Source: Pratylenchus scribneri (Eukaryota > Nematoda > Chromadorea > Rhabditida > Pratylenchidae). Taken from it: DNA of 64,000 nucleotides. Below are positions 50,901-61,117 of the stretch, one piece after another. The position numbers were made by a program, and so were the translations under genes. The stretch's first letter is position 1. Each line of letters opens with the position of its first letter. The stretch spans positions 1,114,836 through 1,178,835 of the forward strand of contig JAQSEB010000003.1 in the NCBI GenBank assembly GCA_030063045.1, in the 5' to 3' direction. Below the pieces are notes generated by a model, which worked only from the letters and a program-made list of their open reading frames with translations, made no database searches and had not been told where the DNA came from.

Positions 50901-53900
50901 CAAAGTGAAATCATCACCAATTTTCGCATAAAATAAATAGAGTTCCTGGTGAAAATTAAAATATATAATATATTTATATGGTTTATACTATTTTATTTAA
51001 GTCAAGAGGTTTCGGTTTTCGATTATCATATATTATTTTAGGTTTTTAATATTTAATCTAACTCAATATCAATTTAAGTTAATTTTTCTATTTTTTCCAA
51101 TATTTTTTAACCCGAAAAAATAGAATGCTAATTGCAAATTAATAATATCTTAAACATACAAATAAGAAAGAATTTAATTTTGATTAATTTTCCAATTAAT
51201 ATTTTGAGAGGAATTAATTTTTAAATCAAAATAAAATGATTAAAAATAACTCACAATAATTGCAATTTTGCATTGAATAGAAATGGTCGGAAAATGTTGC
51301 ATTCCTTCAATTAATTTTGACTCCAAAATATGCTTTGATGTTTGAAGAATTTTTGATAATGGAAGTTCTACTCTTTTGGCAGTTGCATTGATGACACGAA
51401 TACACTAAAAATTGAAAATTAGTGAACTGAATTTAATTCACCTCATTCCGTAAAATAGGCTCCGGGTCATCAATTTGTTCGGCTAAATGTGCAATAAATT
51501 TGGCCAATAATGTGTTCTGGGTATGCGGTTCATTTGGGCCTAAACAAATGTTCACAAGGAGATCAATTGATATGGAGGCAAATTCGAATGTTCCACAGGA
51601 AAGTTCGCCGGAAATAAATGAAATTGTCTTAAAGAAAATTTATCACATTTTATTAATAATTTTTAATCCCCATTCTTACATGAATGCATCCATCCAAAAA
51701 TGTGAGCATATTTCGTTTAACAAAACAAGGCGGATAGATTTCAATGATGAGGCGCATTGCCGTACATCCACCCAGTCGGGCAAACCACTCTCGACGATAG
51801 CATAGTGCCGTAATTTTCTCTACCATATATTCGAATAGAGGCATTTGAGCGGCCTTCACCCAATCATTGTTGAACAGGGAGGAGGCAGTGTCGATGAGAA
51901 TGCGAAGTGCCAACTAATTTTGGGAAATTGGGAATAGCATGAATTAATGAAAAATTTACAACCTATCGCTTATCTACCTGCCACCATTTTTTTATCCCTC
52001 CTAAAGTCACTCCATTTTTCCCAAAACTAGTCATAAAATTTCTAGCCCTAATTTTTTCATCATTTTACAATCATTTATTGAAAATAAAGTTAAAATATTA
52101 AAAATTCGAATTTGATGATAGATAATTATAAAAGAGCCAAAATTTGGACTTACAATCGCTGTATGGCAGTAATCTTTGCAGGAATCACTCAAGGTTAAGG
52201 CAATGGCATCAATTAGCACTAAGGAATCCAAGTGCATTGTTTCCCCTGTCATTCTGGATTTTTGATTGTCTGTAAAAAATTATTTAATTGAAAATTGAAG
52301 TTTTTTTATTTAAAATTTTAAATTTAATTAAAAATTAAATTTTCCCACCGTCTGCCACGGATTCTAACACGCATTGAATGGTCAAATGTTTGATGAGTGC
52401 ACGGAAAAATGGCAAAATTTGCTGTCTTGTTTCCACATTGAAAACCGCAATGAAAAGTCCATTCAGTGCGGAAATGACTGTTTGACGTGAGGCATTGTCC
52501 GGACAAATATAGTTGGAAAATGTGATGCCATCGGTCTGAATTAATTTGGCCACAGCCAATGCCGATTCTGCGCACATTTGACTGGTTGGAATGAGGCCAA
52601 CCAATAGGGTTTTGATGAATTCACAAGCTTGCATTTTGGCAGTGCCCGAATATGTTGACGTGGCTGTTGTAGATGAAGAGGACGAAGGATGTTGAACTTG
52701 GGCATCGGGCACTCTGTGACAATTTAATTCAAAATTAGAAGTTTGAAGTATAATGGAAATTCGGCATATTTAATTTGGCGAAAAAATTATAACCATTACC
52801 ATTAGAGTTTATCCTATACCAATTACCTATTACCAATAGAACTTAAACCTAATCGATAGATCTCTTCAAGACGCATTATTTGATTATGTTTCGGCCTAAG
52901 TTTTTTTTAATTCTAATTTAGTATTGAACCAAAAATGAAAACGGATTAAATTGTTTAAAACCATATAATTAAATGGCTTAATACCATTTCGTAAAAGCAT
53001 AAAAATTATAAACCCATTCTATGCGTTTTAATGAGCTCTATTTAATTTTTTGAATGTAAAACAAACTAATTAATTAACCATTATAATAATTATTTTTGGC
53101 TTATATACACAAGCAATTAATGATTTTTTTTGAAAAATTTAATTTTATTAATTGATAATTTAATTAATCCAGAATCAAGTAAATTCAAGAAATAATTTCC
53201 CACCTCAAAATGGCAATCGCACTTTGAACGCATCCATCCAATGTGAAATGGGCATTCATCGTTTTGCGTGACTTCACCATCATTTTCGCATCACTCAATG
53301 AGATTCTCTCCATTTGGGCACTTTGTTCATCCCCAATATCCATTGCCATTGTTTCCGATGATGAGGAGGCATCGAATGTGGCCAACAATTTTGGGCCAAT
53401 TCCCTGTTGGTCTCGTTTCTGTCGCCATTCCATTGTTTGTGCGTCCATCAGCACTTTTCGACTTATATTCCCAAATTTGCCCAAAATTCGGAGGGCAATC
53501 AGTGCTAATTGGGTGTCGGCCGTCGAAACACAACGCCAAAGGCCTTTCATCAGTGCAGCTCGGACCGGTTGCATTTGCTCGTAGAAATAGTCGGGTTGTA
53601 AATTGTCGACACACAGTTCCAGCGTCCGAAGTCCTTGTTGAACCAAAGTTGGCGAACCATTCAAAGCGCACACGAGCGGATCCATCAGCATTGGCAAATA
53701 TGGCAACAGGGTGGAGAGGCGAACGGGAATGGTGAGGCAAAGTTCGACAAAAAGTTCGTGGATTGGCTGACGATGGGAGCCATTTTGAAGGCAATTCTGA
53801 AGGGAATGAATTAAAATAAAATAATTTTATGGGTCTTTATTACCAATTTTTGGAGGATTGAAGGCAAAAGTGGTAAAAATTGTTGATATAAATGATCATG

Positions 53901-56900
53901 TGTTCCGTTGCCAATTGATCGGAACAGGGAACGTAATAGACGAAAATAGTTGGTGGATTCCCGTGAAGAAATGGCCAAATGCATTGAGTTTTGTACGATT
54001 CGATGCAGGTAAGGCTGTAAAGATAAATTTAATTAATGTCAAGTATTCGATAAGATTTTAATTTAGTTTTCCGGAAAGTATTTAATTAAGTTTTCCGGAA
54101 AAATTTTAATTGTTTTCCGGAAAGATTTTAATTTTTCTGGAAAGATTTTAATTAAATTTTCCGGAAAGATTTTAATTTAGTTTTCCGGAAAGATTTTAAA
54201 TTAAGTTTTCCGGAAAGATTTTAATTCACTTTTCCGAAAAGATTTTAATTAAGTTTTCCGGAAAGATGAGTTAGAAAATTTTCTGGATTAATTATTCCTC
54301 TGAACCCACCTTCAAAATAATGTCACAATTTTGGGTCAGCGTTTGAATTTGTTCCGAATTTGATGGATTTGCCGTATATGATAGAGATTGAAAAATCAGT
54401 TGGAACATTTTCAAATAGAGAAATGCCCGATCATTGTTTGCGCCCAATTCCGGCAATTTGTTGAGCAAATATTTCACCAAAATGACGCCCATTTTTCGCA
54501 ATGTTTGAGGATGGCTGAAGAATTGATTGCACACATTTTGGAGTACCGGATTCACAATCATCCGTTCCATCAGCAGTTCAATGTGTTTTTCCATGATTTC
54601 TTCAAACATTCCAGCATCGATGTTCGTAAAAATGTTCATTAATGCTTCAATTGTGTCCCTTTCCTCTTTGGAACGTAAAGATGTGGAGCCAGAGCTAAAA
54701 TTGGATTATTGTTGGAATTTTTCTTGGATTTTACCCGAATTTTTGTGGATAAGTGCTGGTGGCATTTTGGCCATGTAGTGCCGTATTTGAGCCAATCATG
54801 AAAATGTCCAAACATTTGAGGCCGGAGGCAAATAGTTGTGTCAATTGATTTTCAACCATATAAAGGCAATTTGATTCTGAAGTACGGTTACGGAGAATTT
54901 TTTAGGGTTTTTTATATTTTTTTTGATGCATCAGATTTGACAATAAAGTATATAAATAAAGTTTTTATGCATTTATTCGATGTTGACTAATTTTTGAGAC
55001 CAAATTTGTTATTTGGGGAGGGGGGATTTTATTAGAAAAATGCAATAAAAACCCAAAATCACCTATTTTGTAAGTTCTCAAAATCTGACTAATAACTTAG
55101 GTACCTATTTTGCGATTTTTGTATCCTAAAAATCTATTCCTTATTCATAGTTTAGCTATTTGTATTTGATTTAAATAATATCAAAAAATAATTTTCCCAC
55201 CTCCAAGCTGGGTGCCCAGCTCCTTGAGTGCGATGACCAACATTTTTGTGGGCAAAATGATGTTTCGAACCATATTCCTGCCATCATTCAACGATAATGG
55301 GTACAATGGATCTTGCCAAAATGCTTGACTGGCATCAAACGGAGAAGATGATGACTAAAAATAATTTAATTTAAAATTTAAAAAATTTGGACCACTTTTT
55401 GTGTTGCCGGAAATTCCACCAGCAGATTCGATGTGACCGATTTTTGTGGAGATCCTTCAAAATTAGTTGTGATCGATTTTTGTGGTGAACCCTTCATTGG
55501 GGATGATTGTGCCGATTTTGTCTGTTCATTTGATTTGTTTGTGGCAATTTGTGCTTGAGGATTTTGTAAAGTGGCTGGTTGCGATGATTGTTGTTTGTAT
55601 TTTTCCATTAAATGTGGCAAATGCCATTCCGCAATCAGCGTTGCTTTTCGCACAAATGAGTCAATGGCACAGCAGAGAATTTGTCGTTGCTGTGAAAATA
55701 TGATTATTTTTATGGTGAAATTCTATTATTGTTTTATGGCTAATTCTTATTATTTTTAGATTAAATTCTTATTATTTTATGGCCAAATTCTTAATATATT
55801 TTTATGGCCAAATTATTAATATATTTATATGGACAAATTCTTATATTTTTAAGTATCTTAAAAAAAAAATTAAAAAAAATTTTTTTTAAGCAGATTAATT
55901 AATGTTTTTTAATTTAATATTTAATTTAATTAATTAAAATATAAAAATCAAATTAATTAAAAAAATTTATTCTCCTCTTCCAAATAAATTTTACTAACCA
56001 TTTTTCCGAATTCTTCTCCGCCTTCCCCTTCCTTTGCCTGTACCACCAATGGCTCGATCAAATTCATCATCAATTTCCCGTACATTGTTTGCACATAAGG
56101 CAGCAGCTGGGGATCGTGTAAATTGCGAGAGCACAAAAAGAAATCATGCATCAGTAAATCGCCCAAATTCATTCGAACATGATGGAGAATGTCGGCAAGC
56201 AAAAAATATGCTTGGTTTCTGTGGGCAATTTTATTTATTTTTATTTATTTTTTATTAAAAAATAAAAAAAATTAGAAGGATGAAAATTTCAATTGGTAAT
56301 GTTAAAATTAATTTAATTTATTTTTTAATTGTTTTATGAAAAAATGTTGTCAAATCGCTGAGCAAATAAATTTTTGACGTTTATAAAAATTTGCGGTTTA
56401 ATTTGACATTTTAATTAAATTTTATTTATGCCGGGTGCCAAAGTAAAATTCCTTTTAAATTGTAGATTGGAAATTCACTATGATTTACGGCAAATTTAGA
56501 AATTTTTTAAAGCCAATTGGGAAAGGCAAAAATTGGGCTTACTGAAGAAGTTTTTTTTGCTATACTTAAAATAAATTCAAATGGTTACTTTTTTACCACA
56601 GAAAAATGCTTTTTTGGTCGCCAGAACAGTTTTTGACTTCTAACAAATCGGAAACCGGTTTTAAACCCTATAAACCTTATATCAATTTGTAGTCTCACCA
56701 ATACGCATCATAGCTCGGCAAGGGGGGAGTGGTCCGACCCCCCCCCCCCCCCCCCCCCCTCACAACGCAGCACTCAGGGGATTTACCGGGCGGGAACCAC
56801 GCACCAAGCAGAGGGGGAGCAAGGAAAAAATTTAAAAAATTTTCGGAAAAATTGGAAAATTTTTCGCTGCGCGGCCATTTTTAGGTCAAATTTTACCCTG

Positions 56901-59900
56901 CGGGGTTGTTTTTGGCCCTAAATTTTCGCCTGCAGCGCAAAAAATCTAAAATTGGGACTACGCATGAAAAATTAGGGTGGACCTTGCCCATCACCAACCA
57001 CGCAACCACCCATGATGACCCCCCCCCCCCTTCCGAGCTATGATGACGCATCTAATGGTGTATAATTTGTCAATTTTGGCCCAAAATTAAATAGTTTTAA
57101 ATCAAAAATGGGAAAATGGCCTAAACGGTTTAATACCCTTTAATTTTGGCCAAACCATGAAAAATTATATACCATCGATGTGTCTCGATGAGATCTACAA
57201 ATTGGTATAAGGTTTATAGGGTTTAAAACTGGTTTCTGATTTAATAGAAGTCAAACTTTTTTCATGGGACAAAACATTTTTGGTGGTAAAAAAGAATTTA
57301 TAAATTCAAATTTTAAAATGCAAATAATTTTGTTTAAAAATGATATTTTATAAAAAATTTTAAAAAATCCACCTCAACTGATCTTGTGAGGTGAATGTAT
57401 TGCCAAGAAGTGTCTTTTCATTGCACATTTTCGGGATGACCGGAATGAAATTGTGCCGGAATTCGGATTGGAAAAAGTATTTGATGGCCAAAAGTAAATC
57501 CCTTCTTTGAGTGATCACTTCATCATGGAATGAGTCGAAAAGCATTAAAATGCCCTGGCAAATTGCTTGCGAATGTGCATTCATCACGTCGGTCATCTTC
57601 GGATTGGGGAAATATTAAATATTTTGGGGGAGAAAAATTATATCAATTTTATAGGGGATTTTTTAAGCTAGAATATTTATTAAGGATGAAGGATCTCTAT
57701 TTTTTTCGAGGTGTGAATTTTGATAAAATAGTTTAGTAAATTTATTGCCACAAATTGAATGAAAAAATGTTCAATTTTAATGAAAATAAAATTAGTTAAA
57801 TTTAGTACTAAACGAAAGCCATTTTTACCCATATTTTTTTAACTGTTGAAATTTTTTTTATTATTTTTAAGGGTAGCCCTTTTGGGAAATATTTTTAAAA
57901 TTCAATCTCAAATTAAGGTAAAAATTTTTAAATTTTAATTTTTTGATTTTAGGCTCATTTTTATAATTGGATTTTATTTTGTATTAAATATGAAATTAAC
58001 TGCTAGGAAAATAGATCATTTAATAAATATTAATTAATTTGAATAAATTATTGGTAATTTTCTATTTCTCTTACTTGAGCCTGCCTGGCAATATAGGCAA
58101 TAATGGAAAGTGCTCGCACTTGTGAATTTCGGAATTCGTCCACCAATTCCCGATGGAATGCATTGTCCTCGCGCACTGCCCTCCCAATGTCCACATTGAT
58201 GTAACGCACAAAAATGGGCACAATGTCCAGCAATTCGCCCAACAATTGTTGTCGATGGAATTGGATGAGGGCGAGGAGGAGAATTGTGATTTCGGCCAAC
58301 ACCTTAACACTTTGACTGGCCCTTGGGATCAGCGTGTACTGTTTTTTGTTTGGGAATGGGAGGTATGATTTGAAAAACTAAAAAATATTTTTAATTAAAT
58401 TTTAATTAAATAAATTTATTAATAATATTAATATAATTAAAATAAATTTTATTATTTAAAAAAGTTACCTGTTCGACTGCGCCTGACGTACTTGCAGATA
58501 AACTCAACGGGGTGGTAAAATAGCAGGTTTTGAGTGCCTGTGAATTTGAATAATAGTTATTTTTAAAATATTTTCAGTAAATTAAATTTAAAATCCGGAC
58601 TAGGTTGTTAATAAGGCCTATTATCTGAAAATTTTTTAAATTTCCGTTCCAAAAGTAGGACCTTCTATTTTTACAAAATTTAGGGATCAAGTGTTCGAAC
58701 CCTTTAGAGGAAATTTTATTTTCTTGCTTGAGATGGAGACCCTTTATTTTCACAAAATTTGGGGCAAGGTTCCAAACACTCTTGTGGAAATAATTTTTTC
58801 TGGTAGCGAAAAAATTTGGTCATTCCTCATTCGAACCCCTTAGCCCCCTACCCCCCCCCCCTTCAAGGTAATATTTTCCGACCTTGGTGTACAATTATAT
58901 GCATTTTTTTTATTTTTTATGGGTGTTAGCTGGTAGGTGCTAGGTGCTGATGCTAATGAGATTGGCCCCTACATGGGAAGGGATGAGGATAAAGAAGAAG
59001 AAAAAAATTAAAACGAAGATGATGATGAGGATGATTACGATAAGGATAAGAATGGTGAGATGATGAAGAAGATCGTCTTCTGCTTCATCATTCATTATCA
59101 TCTTCTCCTTCTTCATCCTTACCTTTTCTTACATAGGGGCTAAGGCCAATCTCCATTAGTACCTTTTTATACATCCTAAAGAACATTTTTTGATTTGGCC
59201 AAAAATGATTTAAAATAGTATTACCTCAATATTCAATTAAAAAATTAAATAAACCTCAACGACGCTGTCTTCAATGGATTTATTGCTAAATATCAAACTC
59301 CTTTGCAAAAACATTGTGGCCCCTTCATTGGCTGCCATATGCCTGTTCAACATTTCATTATATGCATTCTTCCATTGCACAAAAAATGCGGTCAATTCAT
59401 TTGAAAATGGGGGGCGAAAAGTTTTGATATGATCGGTCAGAATTTTGATAATTAGCAGCGCATTCTCTTCGTTCTCCTATAAAAGTTGGAGTTTTTTTTG
59501 TTAAATGAAAAAAAATAAATTTACGGAATGAATTAATCGGAGCAGAATTTGCTGCCAAGTTTTGCTGTAACTTTTCATAATCTCGTTTGATGATAGCCGA
59601 TAGAGCAGCTCAAAAATCAATTTCCTCAATTTTAATGTGTTGTTTTCGGAAATGAATTGTGGAGTGGTTTCGTTCAGCAATTTCATAAATAGTCGAATCA
59701 AACTTTCCACCAATGGTGTGTACGGATGTGTGCCAATGCCGAACAATTCTTCCATGTTTTCGCTGATTTCCTACAATTTCAATTTGTTATCAAATTTTGA
59801 GGAATTAATTAGTAACCTTTAAAGCTTGGAATTTCACATCATCCTGCGGTGCATCGTTCAGCGTTTGCATCAACGAATTCAAATGTGCTACCATTGGTGG

Positions 59901-59990
59901 CAACGGTTGCCATACAATTGTTTGTTGGGTTGTGTTTGGAGGAAATTTTGAAGGTATTTTCGGTCGAATTTGTTGTATTCTTGATGACAT
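33875..59990 (-). CDS. trr-1: TRRAP/TRR-1 orthologue, giant PIKK-family pseudokinase scaffold
   Basis: One minus-strand gene of 52 exons, start ATG at 59988-59990 and stop at 33875-33877. All 51 junctions keep phase. The summed coding length is 12,780 bp (4,259 residues), close to known TRRAP/TRR-1 proteins (about 3,800-4,100). Recognisable TRRAP blocks appear in the family order from N to C terminus, such as LPYLPMLMDPLVCALNGSP, GLRTLELCVDNLQPDYFYEQ and the C-terminal DNLCRMDPNFHPWF. TRRAP is a nuclear scaffold of SAGA-type and NuA4/TIP60 histone acetyltransferase complexes that contacts activators. Order: long helical HEAT part, FAT, PI3K-like pseudokinase, FATC. The start was chosen because exon 1 is open from that ATG, splices in phase, and no earlier in-frame exon was seen. 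Uncertain points are the exon 6 acceptor, the 3-bp choice at the exon 8 donor and the GC donor of exon 29. Confidence 0.95.
37570..37785. mobile_element. Intronic inverted-repeat element, GGCCATATAA family, copy 1
   Basis: About 215 bp in the intron between exons 41 and 42. The ends are inverted copies of a sequence with ACATAAATT, CGAAAAATATTATATTTTT and GG(T/C)CATATAA. The centre has GGGTTAGGG-like words. No coding capacity. Confidence 0.75.
41125..41345. mobile_element. Intronic inverted-repeat element, GGCCATATAA family, copy 2
   Basis: In the intron between exons 34 and 35. The ends read TTTTCGAGGCCATAAAAC and, inverted, AATTCATATGGCCTCAAAAA; the centre again contains TTTAGATTAGGGCTAGG. 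Related to the elements at 37570, 43790 and 49910. Confidence 0.65.
43790..43945. mobile_element. Intronic element, GGCCATATAA family, decayed copy 3
   Basis: In the intron between exons 30 and 31. The left end TTTTTAAGGCCATAAAACTT and a diverged right end (TTATGGCTTAAAGATC) suggest a decayed family member. Confidence 0.4.
45490..45665. repeat. Dispersed repeat family B, copy 1
   Basis: In the intron between exons 28 and 29. Shares with 46250-46450 the ordered words ATAATTATAATG, GGGTTTGTCCTA, TTCACAAAC, ATCGAAT, AATTTGT(T/C)ATG and a purine-rich AAATTAAACGG then TTTAAACCG. It is followed at about 45670-45760 by about three tandem copies of a 24-bp word (TAGTCCCATGATTCCAAAAG). Confidence 0.7.
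46250..46450. repeat. Dispersed repeat family B, copy 2
   Basis: In the intron between exons 27 and 28, same orientation as copy 1. The words GTATCGAATG, ATAATTTGTCATGATTTGG and AAATCAAAGGGTATTAACC identify it. Less complete relatives lie near 49125-49290, 52790-53010, 57040-57230 and 63600-63900. Confidence 0.7.
47201..47390. mobile_element. 190-bp MITE with about 30-bp perfect inverted ends
   Basis: Begins GGTACTTATCGGTTATCTGT and ends with the exact reverse complement, in the intron between exons 26 and 27. Non-coding. A decayed relative sharing the inner block TTTTTTCATC, TTTTACAATCA and AATAAAGTTA lies at about 51960-52130, in the intron between exons 15 and 16. Confidence 0.85.
48100..48252. 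repeat. Two-copy tandem repeat in intron 25
   Basis: Two copies of a roughly 70-bp unit (GGAACTGGAATAGGAGCTCG, TGCACTATCATTCA, GGAACTATATTC) in the intron between exons 25 and 26. Short spacer differences separate the copies. Confidence 0.8.
49421..53796 (-). other. trr-1: TRRAP exons 13-24: central HEAT region
   Basis: Exons: 53204-53796, 52349-52713, 52154-52269, 51680-51913, 51442-51627, 51255-51404, 50708-50945, 50611-50658, 50449-50567, 50212-50394, 49688-49861, 49421-49642. Exon 13 is the best conserved part of the gene (LPYLPMLMDPLVCALNGSP). Exon 14 opens with a Ser/Thr-rich linker. Exon 15 holds LDSLVLIDAIALTLSD, and exon 16 holds EYMVEKITALCYRREWFARL. Exon 20 is only 48 bp and would be missed without phase tracking. 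Exon 22 is best read from the acceptor TTCATCAG, which restores the frame. Confidence 0.87.
49910..50070. mobile_element. Intronic element, GGCCATATAA family, copy 4
   Basis: In the intron between exons 22 and 23. Starts TTTTTGAGGCCATATAAAAT and ends GATTTGGCCAAGATTAATTG / GCTCAAAAAATAC. The centre shows TTAGGATTAAGC. Confidence 0.55.
54060..54275. repeat. Tandem TTTTCCGGAAAGATTTTAAT repeats in intron 11
   Basis: About eight diverged copies of a 25-30 bp unit centred on the palindrome TTTCCGGAAA fill most of the intron between exons 11 and 12. A weaker set of related words in the other orientation (TTCGGAAAACTT) lies at about 48910-49045, in the intron between exons 24 and 25. Confidence 0.85.
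56620..57270. repeat. Foldback element with poly-C core in intron 6
   Basis: In the 1.15-kb intron between exons 6 and 7. The outer arms at about 56628-56712 and 57030-57265 are inverted copies (AAACCCTATAAACCTTATA versus its complement, and CATCATAGCTCGG versus CCGAGCTATGATG). The core holds a run of more than 20 C at about 56739-56759 and another C run near 57018-57030, plus a GC-richer 56760-57000 stretch. The minus strand therefore carries long G runs. Confidence 0.75.
58925..59170. repeat. Foldback element in intron 3, GAA/GAT-rich centre
   Basis: In the intron between exons 3 and 4. The outer blocks GCTAATGAGATTGGCCCCTA and its inverted counterpart TAGGGGCTAAGGCCAATCTC enclose a purine-rich AAGATGATGATGAGGAT half and a complementary CTTCATCATTCATTATCATC half. 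Confidence 0.75.
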
Positions 59991-61117
59991 TTTTATAAAT
60001 TAGATTCAACTATTTGGATTAATTAAACTCTGAGTTAAGTGAAATTAATCAAAAATCATTAATTTTTGATATTATTGGGTTTGGGTTTCTTTCGTCGAGC
60101 TAAAAGCTTAAGTACTGCGTTTTGTGATTTTGAGTTAGAATCCGGCGAATTGAAAATCGTCCGGACCGGATTACGAACTACGGATTGGAAAATCACACGG
60201 ATCCGTATGGATTCCGGGTACGGATTGGAAAAATATACGAATTCCGGACTACGGATCCGAATGAATCCGTAATCCGTGCCGGTCTCTATTTTGAGTAGTA
60301 AAAATAACTTAAGCAAGCAAAAATGTCTTTTCTTAATCTTAATAATAAAATAAATAAGGTGCTAGCGCGTTTCATCGAAAAGGTCGGAAATACGCGTTTC
60401 ACCGAAAAAGGTCGGAAATGTTCATATTTCAATTTAGAGGGGTTAAACCAAAAAACCAATGATGTTTTCAGATTCAGCATGTTGGAAAACCCATAAAACC
60501 AGTTTAAAAACATACATTTTTTGCGCAAAAACTTTTAAAACAACAATGTTGTTGATATTTTACATGTATTTCAAACAAACAATGTTTTTGCTAGTTTAAC
60601 ATTTATAAACGTATGTTTTTAAACTGGTTTTAGGGGTTTTCAAACATGCTGAATCTGAAAACATCATTGTTTTTTGGTTTAACTCCTCTAAATTGAAATA
60701 TGAACATTTCCGACCTTTTTAGGTGAAACGCGCAAACACGAATAAATAATATCTAGGATAAAATGTCTTAAAGAATGGAAAAATATTGTGTGAAACTAAG
60801 AGATGAAATGAATGAGAGTAAAAAGAGGAAACGAAGCGAAGCGATTTTGTAAATTAAGGTCTAAGTCTTTAATCTTAGATAAGGACCTTAACTAAGTAAA
60901 GCAAGGCCTGAGTAATAGAAAGGTTAAATTTTCTAAAAATCTGCCCTAAAATTTTTTAAGAATACGAATTATATTAGTCCATCTTCCATCTATCACAATA
61001 AATGATGTCTGATTCGAATAAATTTAACTCAAATTTTAGATATTTTAAATCAATCTAATTTAATCAGCAATCATTTGACTTGAAATTGGAATAAATAGCA
61101 GCGAACAGAAAATTGAA
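59991..61117. promoter_or_regulatory. Divergent intergenic region between TRRAP and the next gene
   Basis: About 1.1 kb separates the TRRAP start (minus) from the start of the plus-strand gene, so both promoters must lie here or in the first introns. No clear TATA box or trans-splice site could be assigned. About 60115-60290 is rich in short CGGAT/CCGGA words (ACGGATTGGAAAA repeated). 60361-60735 is a palindromic element (separate entry). Confidence 0.4.
60361..60735. mobile_element. 375-bp palindromic element
   Basis: The left arm (about 60365-60520) and right arm (about 60565-60735) are inverted copies. Shared blocks: GCGTTTCA(T/C)C, AAGGTCGGAAATGTTCATAT, CAAAAAACCAATGATGTTTT and CAGATTCAGCATGTT. 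The centre is a 45-bp AT-rich spacer. The left end also holds a short direct repeat of the GCGTTTCA...GGTCGGAAAT word. Non-coding. Confidence 0.85.

Larger units (their letters stand above)
53844..59990 (-). other. trr-1: TRRAP exons 1-12: N-terminal HEAT region
   Basis: Exons, from the 5' end: 59817-59990, 59525-59770, 59255-59476, 58469-58537, 58075-58377, 57373-57596, 55999-56218, 55396-55689, 55201-55354, 54735-54876, 54310-54694, 53844-54014. The N terminus carries a proline/glutamine lead then helical repeats. Exon 6 gives the block containing VITQRRDLLLAIKYFF and RHNFIPVIPKMCNE, typical of TRRAP. Exon 8 encodes a Gln/Ser-rich, low-complexity linker (two near repeats of GSPQKS) at the place where the human protein has a proline-rich insert. 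The exon 6 acceptor is CCGAAG, an unusual AAG site. Confidence 0.88.

Noticed and set aside
53268..53794. Several 113-155 residue frames overlapping TRRAP exon 13
   Set aside because: Other frames of a conserved coding exon; none matches a known family and the TRRAP frame is unambiguous.
60059..60316. 85-residue minus-strand frame upstream of the TRRAP start
   Set aside because: Formed by the short CGGAT-rich repeats; no domain, and no in-phase splice to exon 1.
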